From contig NC_037681.1 of assembly GCF_003255815.1 (NCBI RefSeq), positions 83,746,846-83,810,845 on the forward strand: a stretch of DNA of 64,000 bases. Reading direction: 5' to 3'. Below, piece after piece: positions 58,071 to 64,000 of this stretch (the stretch's first letter is position 1; every line of letters starts with the position of its first letter). The notes below the pieces were generated by a model that saw nothing but the letters and a program-made list of their open reading frames with translations, was not told where the DNA came from and ran no database searches. Made by a program: the position numbers and the translations under genes. Source of the stretch: Theropithecus gelada. Lineage: Eukaryota; Chordata; Mammalia; Primates; Cercopithecidae.

Positions 58071-58399
58071 TAAAGGCATCAAACTACAGATCACATGGGC
58101 CAAATGCAGCCCTACATCTATTTTTTTATGGTCCACAATCTAAGAATGGTTTTTATATTTTCAAATGGTTGAAAAAAGACAAGAAAGATATATTTTTAGA
58201 TGTGAAAATTATATGAAATTAAAATTTCAGTGTCCAAATAAAGTTTTATTGGAGCATAGCCACACTTGTTTGTTTACATATTGTCTAAGGCCGCTTTTGT
58301 GCTATAGTGTTGGAATTGAATAGTTGAGATAGAGGCCATATGACTTGAGAAGCCTAAACTATTTACTATCTGGCCCTTTAAAAAATTTGCTGAGCCTTG
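58071..58399 (+). mobile_element. hAT-type MITE, long form (copy 4 of 4)
   Basis: Starts taaaggcatcaaactacaga and ends atttgctgagccttg. It shares both terminal blocks with copies 1-3 but has about 105 extra bases (ctaagaatggtttttatatt to atgaaattaaaatttcagtg) before the common aaataaagttttattggagc core. It is therefore the less deleted family member. Confidence 0.85.
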
Positions 58400-58552
58400 A
58401 TGCAGAACAAAAGGAAAAGCTCTCCTTACCCCCCTTTTAATTTTTTCCTTTTCTTGTCTCTCTCACTGTTTTTTTGCTATCCTATCTTAACATGTTCCTT
58501 TAGATCCAGGCTAGAATTACGTTATCAAATTCCATTTCACAGCAAGAATGAA

Positions 58553-58690
58553 AACAGTGAAAAACTCAGGAGACCAGGGTTCTGATCTCTGTGTTTAACT
58601 ATCTGTGATCTTAGACAAGTCATTTAATCTCTCAGAGCTTCTATTTCCTCATTTGTTCAACAAAAGTGCTAAATTAGATCATCTCTAAAA
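58553..58690 (+). mobile_element. MIR fragment, plus strand
   Basis: Blocks gagaccagggttctgatctc, tcttagacaagtcatttaat and tctatttcctcatttgttca match the MIR core. Confidence 0.82.
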
Positions 58691-58824
58691 TATTTCTTAT
58701 TTTCAATTCCATGAAGTAGACAAAAAAGAAAGAAGAGATAAGCTGGGTGAATAAAAATGTGAAGGACAAAGACTAAAGAAGGATTGGGAGACTCCTGGTT
58801 GCTAGGTAGGTAGGATAGAATAAT

Positions 58825-59040
58825 AATTGCCACCTTTATTCAGTTAGCCCATTTACATATATTATCTCTAATTCTCATAATGACCCTTTAAGGTAGGTAT
58901 CATTACCCCATTTGCAGATGCAGAAACTGAGGGTCAAAGAGGTTAATTGGCTTGCTCTAAACCAATATCTATTAAGTGGCAAAAGAATCAAGGTTCATAC
59001 CTGAAATGTCTGGCACAAAGCCAGTGCTCTTCCATTTCAA
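58825..59040 (-). mobile_element. MIR, minus strand
   Basis: Reverse-complement MIR: aggtaggtatcattacccca, then aaactgagggtcaaagagg and ccagtgctcttccatttca. It is near complete. Confidence 0.88.
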
Positions 59041-59867
59041 CAAACTGCTAAAGTCAAAAGAAGAGAAGTGAGCTAAGAGAACTTATTGCTGTTATACATT
59101 TGTCTTCTGAAATAAATGGCACTGTTTCTCTGGTGATCTCATACATTATTCTTTAAACCTATCTATTCTTTTGTTGGCTTTGTGCCTTCAAAGGAGATAC
59201 CCTTTCCAGTCTAAAATCTCCAAAGGATTTTCAAGGTAAAACACTTTTCAAGATGTTCAATCACATGGAAGAATGAAAATCTTTTATAATATTGTTTGTT
59301 AAACTGACAGCTCTACTTAACAGAAACCATTAAAATATTTACAAAGTAGCAGCTGCTCTTGTAAAAAAGTACAGCTTTTTGGAGGCATAAAAATGAACAA
59401 GTTGATAAGTATAAGATAAGCCATTTGGTGACTTCTTTATGTACATTGCACAATATATGGAAAATTCTGATATTTACACAGCAATTATACTGCAAAGCCT
59501 TTTAAGTTAAAAGGACACAGACTAAGAACTGAACTGTTTACAAGAATTTTCCATACTGATCTTGGAAACAATTTAGGGAACCCCCAAACATAATCCTTTA
59601 ATAAGCTTTAGGTTTTAGGTGTTTTTTTTTTTTTTTTTTCCCCAAAAAAGCTTTTTTCTTAGAAGATAATTATATATGAATGAATCTCTATTGAACTCAC
59701 TTGCGTTTTATATTCTACTACAATTACAGCCAAGTTTCTTATATAAATAATTAGAAGTTGTGGGACATAGATCAAGAGAGCAAACCAATATATGTTAGCA
59801 AAAATGTTTAAAATTAACTGAACGTTTGCATTTTATGCCTTTATCTGTTGATATGACATTATTTATT
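59041..59867. other. Unassigned AT-rich DNA
   Basis: No gene or named repeat. A mirror-like ttttt-ccccaaaaaagcttttttc stretch lies at 59622-59660. Confidence 0.4.
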
Positions 59868-60062
59868 TATTTAGAAACAAGGCCTTGCTCTGTTGTCCAG
59901 GCTGGAGTGCAGTGGCATGATCATAGCTCACTGCAACCTCTAACTGCTAGGCTTAAGCAATCCTCCCTAGCTCAGCCTCCTAGGTACAAGCATGAACCAC
60001 CATGCCTGGCTAATTTTTAAATTACTTTTGTAGAGATGGGGTCTAACTATGTTGCCTAGGCT
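59868..60062 (-). mobile_element. Alu fragment, minus strand
   Basis: Reverse-complement old Alu, with the region beyond ggtctaactatgttgcctag missing and an internal deletion. ttattta repeats form its tail complement. Confidence 0.87.
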
Positions 60063-61773
60063 AGTAATTTGACATTTTATATATAAGCTAAGTGATTTTT
60101 TTTAAAGTAAACAATCATTAAAAATTTGCATTGTTGGGTAAAAATTAATTTTATCAAAATACAGCAGTCATATGTAACTTTTACAACCCAAGGTTATTTA
60201 TAAGGAAAAAAATGTATATGTATGTGAAGATGGCTTTTTGCAAAATTTGAGTTAATGGAAGAATGATACTGGTCATGATCCTGTGATAACATGAGCTTGC
60301 TGATTTATTTAATGACTTCTACTTACTGGTAAGAACATTAGATTGAAAAGAAAGAAAACCTTCTGGTAGTGATTTATAAATCTGTGATACACTAATAGCT
60401 TGAGAAAACCACATACTTTCATTTTTAAATATCCCTATAAATTATGGAATTATTACAAACCTTTAAAAATGTTTTGATATTATTCTTTTTCTACCTTCAA
60501 GTTCACTTAGTTCACACTTTGTTGTCCTTCCAAATACAATATTTTCCATGCTGTTCTTAAGGAAAATAATATTTTTCCATTTTTTAAAACTAGAAAAAGG
60601 CAGGAGACTAAGATGATGATGGAGGAAGTGTTAGGATGTTCAATAAGTGTCAGCAGCTTATCAAAAGAAAGAAAAAAAATAGTGTTACCTTGACCCAAAA
60701 GGGTGATAACAGGCAACTTATCTTTTAGGGTAAATGTTATGAAGTCCCACACTGTTCGTCTTAGTTACTTCAAAGTGTTGATGTGATCTCTATGGAAGTT
60801 ATGCCTTCCTGTGTAAGAAATATCCGCATATATATTGTTGACAATTCTTTTCATTAGAAAAATAAGCAAAACAGGAAAAATATGCAATTAATGATAATGT
60901 GTTATATTTATGTATAAAAGTTTGTTTTTAACACTGAGTTTTCCCTTCTCATCTTAGAAATCTTTGATATGAGTTGATGTGCCTATATGGAAATAAGCAG
61001 TCATTCTTTGGGGAGATGTAAATATATTGAGACCAAAGTATTTTCTAAAAATTTCATTTTCAATTATCATTACTATGTGTTGATCAATACATTGAGTTTC
61101 AGTGTCTATATATTATCAAAGCATATCACAGGAAAAAGCAGATATTTGAACCAGTTTATTCTAGCATAACTTGGTAGGGAAAGAAATTTTATTAAACAAG
61201 ATCAGATTTCAGTTTTCATTGCTTGTTCAGGTAGAAAATATAATAAATATCAGGAATCACAAAATCTGTTTATTGTATTTCAATAGTAATCAGTTGGTTT
61301 TCTATGACTAAAATGTACTGGTAGGATACTAGTTATTGCTGTTTTATTTTTACACATTTTCTCAAAAATGTATGGTAATTTTATCGTTAAATATAGGGCT
61401 AGGAAATATATAAACGACTGACTAGTCTTGATTAAATGACTTAATAGTCTTTACATTTCAAAAATCTTTTAGAGTTAGTATTTAATTTATTTTGCATTCA
61501 TTCTTTACATTTTTATTGACTCAAAACTAAGATGACATTTTTATAATTGGTAGAGGAGTCAAAGGCCAATGAGCCTTTTTATTCAGTGTTTCATAGACGC
61601 AAATTTACAGACTGTCCAACTAAACTGTACTGAGTCAGGCAACAATAATTACTGATAATTATGAGATTTATTCTAGACTCTGCCATGTGATCTTAAGCAG
61701 GTCATGTAATCTCTCAGATTGTTGGAAGTGGCATTTAGAAGTGGGCATCTTACATATTATTGGTAAATCAATA
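60063..61773. other. Unassigned AT-rich DNA with a MIR trace
   Basis: About 1.7 kb, no gene. A weak MIR trace is at 61660-61727 (tctagactctgccatgtgat followed by cttaagcaggtcatgtaatc). Confidence 0.45.
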
Positions 61774-61856
61774 CAGTTTACCCTTGACAACATGGGTTTG
61801 AACTGCGTGGGTCCACTTACACATGGATTTTTTTTCTTTTTACTTTTTTTTTGATT

Positions 61857-61998
61857 TGATTTTTTTGAGACAGGACCTCATTCTGGCATCCAGGCTGGAT
61901 CACAGATCACTGCAGCCTCGAACTCCTGGGCTTAAGTGATCCTCCTGCCTCAGCCTCCCAAAGGGTTACAGGCGTGAGCCACCATGCCAGGACAGACA
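61857..61998 (-). mobile_element. Alu left-monomer-like fragment, minus strand
   Basis: Half-length reverse-complement Alu inserted near the left end of the Tigger. Approximate TSD: acatggattttttt and acatagattttttt. Confidence 0.83.
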
Positions 61999-62605
61999 TA
62001 GATTTTTTTTTCAACAAATATATCAAAAATAGTTTTTGGAGGTTTGTGACAATTTGAAAAACTCACAAGATGAACCACATAGGCTAAAAATATCCAAAAA
62101 AATTAAGAAAAAGGTATTTAATGAATTAAAAAAAATGTAGATACTAGTCTAAGATAAATACAAATCTATTATAAAAAGTTAAAATTTATCAAAATGTATA
62201 CACACACTTATAGACCATACATGGAACCATTCAATCAAAAGAAATGTTAACAAACATAAAGATTGAATATTAAATCATAATCACATAAAATTAATTGTAG
62301 TACACATGCTATACTACTGTAATAATTATATAGCCACCTCCTCTTGCTATTGTGGTGGATTTGAGGTTTTTGAGTCTCTGCTTAAAATGCTGCATGATGC
62401 TAATCATCTATCCACGAGCAGTCTGTCTCTTAAGTAAATTGTGTATCATAGTAAAAAGTGATCTTTTGTGGTTCTTGTGTATTTTTCATTATTTTTAGTG
62501 CAATACCAGAAACCTTGAGTAACACTATCAATCCCCTATGAAGTACCACTAGTGATGCTGGAAGTTCTGCCAAGAAGTAGAGAAAAGTCCTGACATTACA
62601 AGAAA

Positions 62606-63470
62606 ATGGTGAATTGCTTGATATGTACGATAGACTGGGGACCTGCAGCTGTGGTTGCTCACCATTTCAAGATAAATGAATCCAGCATAAGGACCATTCT
62701 AAAAAAGGAAAAAGAAATTCATGAAGCTGTCACTGAAGCTATGCCAGCAGGTGCTAAAATCTTGCACTTTTTGCAAAATATCCTTTTATCTTGTTTTGAA
62801 AATACAGGTTTCATGTGGGTACAGGATTCCTATGACAAAGACATATCTATAGACTATAATGATTTGAGAAAAAGTGAAGTCATTATATGACAACTTAAAG
62901 CAAAAGGAAGGTGAAGGATCTAAAGCTGGAGAATTTAATGCCAGCAAAGGATGGTCTGATAATTTTAGAAAGGTGTTTGGCTTGAAAAATATCAAGATAA
63001 CAGGAGAAGCAGCTTCTGCTGACCAAGAAGCAGCAGACAAGTTGTCAGGCACCATTAAGAAAATCATTGAGGAGAAAGGATATCAACCTGAGGTGTTTAA
63101 TGCAGATAAAAGTGCTTGCTTCTTGGGGAAAAAAATGCCACAAAGGACATTTATTAGTAAGGAAGACATGAGTGCCTCTGCATATGAGTAGTCAGACCAT
63201 GAGGAAGAAGACATAGAAGAACCAGTGCCAGAAAACAAATTGACAGACAATCTGGCAGAAGGGTTCTGACTGTTCAAGACTGCTTTTGACTACTTCTGAC
63301 ACAGACTCTTCTGAAACAGGCACTGAAACTAAAGCAAACAATGGAAGAAGGATTGGTACAATATAGAAACATCTTTAGAGAAATGAAAAACAGAAATTAT
63401 GGTGTATTTCCATAAAGTTACACCAAGTATGCCTACCTCTCTTGCCTCTCCTTCAACCTCCTTCATGTAT
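62606..63470 (+). pseudogene. Tigger transposase remnant
   Basis: Pogo-type transposases bind DNA with CENP-B-like helix-turn-helix domains and cut with a DDE/D site. Frame 1 (62606-62890) has AVVAHHFKINESSIRTILKK, the first HTH recognition region. It shifts near 62880 into frame 2 (to 63191), with EFNASKGWSDNFRKVFGLKN, the second HTH. It then gives EVFNADKSACF, where the NAD Asp is the first catalytic residue but the following Glu is Lys. A TAG at 63189 follows. Then comes a jump to C-terminal sequence (EEPVPENKLTDNLAEGF, 63215-63267), so the second and third catalytic acids are deleted. It cannot function. Confidence 0.9.
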
Positions 63471-63831
63471 TCTGCCTCTGCCACCCCAAGATAACAATAC
63501 CCATCCCTCTTCTTCCTCCTTCTCAGCCTACTCAACACAAAGACAACACAGATGAAGACCTTTACAATTCACTTCCATTTAATGGTAAATATATTTTCCC
63601 TTCCTTACGATTTTTGTAATAAAATTTTCTTTCTTCTAGCTTACTTTATTGTAAGAAGATAGTATATAACATATAAAACATATGTTAATTGATTGTTTAT
63701 GCTATTGATAAGGCTTCCAATCAACAGTTGGCTACTAGTAGTTAAGTTCTGGGAAAGTCAAAATTTATACATGGATTTTCTACTTCATGGGGGTGCCCCT
63801 AAACCCCCACCTTGTTCAAGGGTTAGTTGTA

Positions 63832-63938
63832 CTTTTAAAAGGGCAATTTGGCAGTATTAATAAAAATAAAAATATTCATATTCTTTGGCCTAGAAAGCCT
63901 ACCTATTGCAATATATCCTGTAAAAAATATCAATAGAG
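63832..63938. other. Short unassigned spacer
   Basis: AT-rich flank between the Tigger and the terminal Alu. Nothing recognised. Confidence 0.5.
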
Positions 63939-64000
63939 GCCGGGCGCGGTGGCTCAAGCCTGTAATCCCAGCACTTTGGGAGGCCGAGGCGGGTGGATCA
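63939..64000 (+). mobile_element. Young AluY/S-type element, cut by the window edge
   Basis: First 62 bases of a near-consensus Alu (ggccgggcgcggtggctcaa). The ctcaagcctg variant in place of human ctcacgcctg is frequent in Old World monkey AluY. Only the Alu 5' end is visible. Confidence 0.9.

Larger units (their letters stand above)
61774..63829 (+). mobile_element. Tigger-type (pogo-like Tc1/mariner) DNA transposon, internally deleted
   Basis: Terminal inverted repeats are recognisable: cagtttacccttgacaac at left and ttgttcaagggttagttg at right. TA lies immediately outside both ends (61772-61773 and 63830-63831), the expected target duplication. It carries transposase remains in the plus orientation and an Alu monomer (61857-61998). 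It is shorter than a complete autonomous Tigger because the catalytic middle is missing. Exact member (Tigger1/2 type) not settled. Confidence 0.9.

Noticed and set aside
62606..63191. Possible domesticated TIGD-like gene
   Set aside because: The frame is shifted near 62880, ends at TAG 63189, lacks two catalytic acids and lies between Tigger inverted repeats with TA duplications.

Overview
The window is non-coding primate DNA made almost entirely of interspersed repeats. I find no host protein-coding exon, no tRNA or rRNA gene, no CRISPR array and no sign of prokaryotic or plasmid sequence. All open frames that can be named belong to decayed transposons. These are the LINE-1 ORF1 and ORF2 proteins, read mostly from the minus strand, and one Tigger transposase. 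Alu, MIR, MER20, MER5A and MaLR elements place it in a primate. Two AluY-like copies (34641-34888 and 63939-64000) carry bases I associate with Old World monkey AluY rather than human AluY, so a cercopithecid such as macaque, baboon or vervet is my best guess.

Layout. 1-6800: an old L1 on the minus strand with three Alus, next to a second, older L1 piece. 6801-12198: unique DNA with Alus, a (CA)n tract, a plus-strand L1 3' end, MER20, two MIRs and a 79-bp orphan L1 snippet. 12199-18416: the youngest L1, full length, with a 15-bp target-site duplication (TSD). It keeps a 5' UTR, YY1 site, reverse-transcriptase box and Cys motif, but both ORFs are broken and the ORF2 start codon is lost. 18432-20579: AT-rich DNA with an Alu and MER5A. 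20580-26651: an ancient L1M with four Alus and a hAT MITE nested in it. 26652-31140: mostly unassigned DNA plus one Alu and an MSTA LTR. 31140-38953: ancient L1 pieces in both orientations holding a MITE split by an L1 3' end, a 7SL RNA pseudogene and several Alus. 38955-42174: Alus, a third MITE and unassigned DNA. 42175-56200: a full-length old L1 interrupted by an MST LTR of rearranged structure and by a second, nearly complete L1. 56201-61773: Alu, MIR, a long-form MITE and unassigned AT-rich DNA. 61774-63829: an internally deleted Tigger DNA transposon. 63939-64000: the start of a young Alu cut by the window edge.

The elements do not cooperate as a gene system; the story is one of nested insertion. 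Target-site duplications give the order in several places (L1 into a MIR edge; Alus into an L1 3' end into a MITE; L1 into L1; Alu into LTR into L1). The most unusual points are the rearranged, partly palindromic MST LTR, the 79-bp identical L1 snippet 0.5 kb from a full-length L1, a 23-base C run, a 129-bp L1 5' UTR block of the kind lost in the youngest human L1s, and small template-switch-like inversions. I did not find a convincing new biological system.
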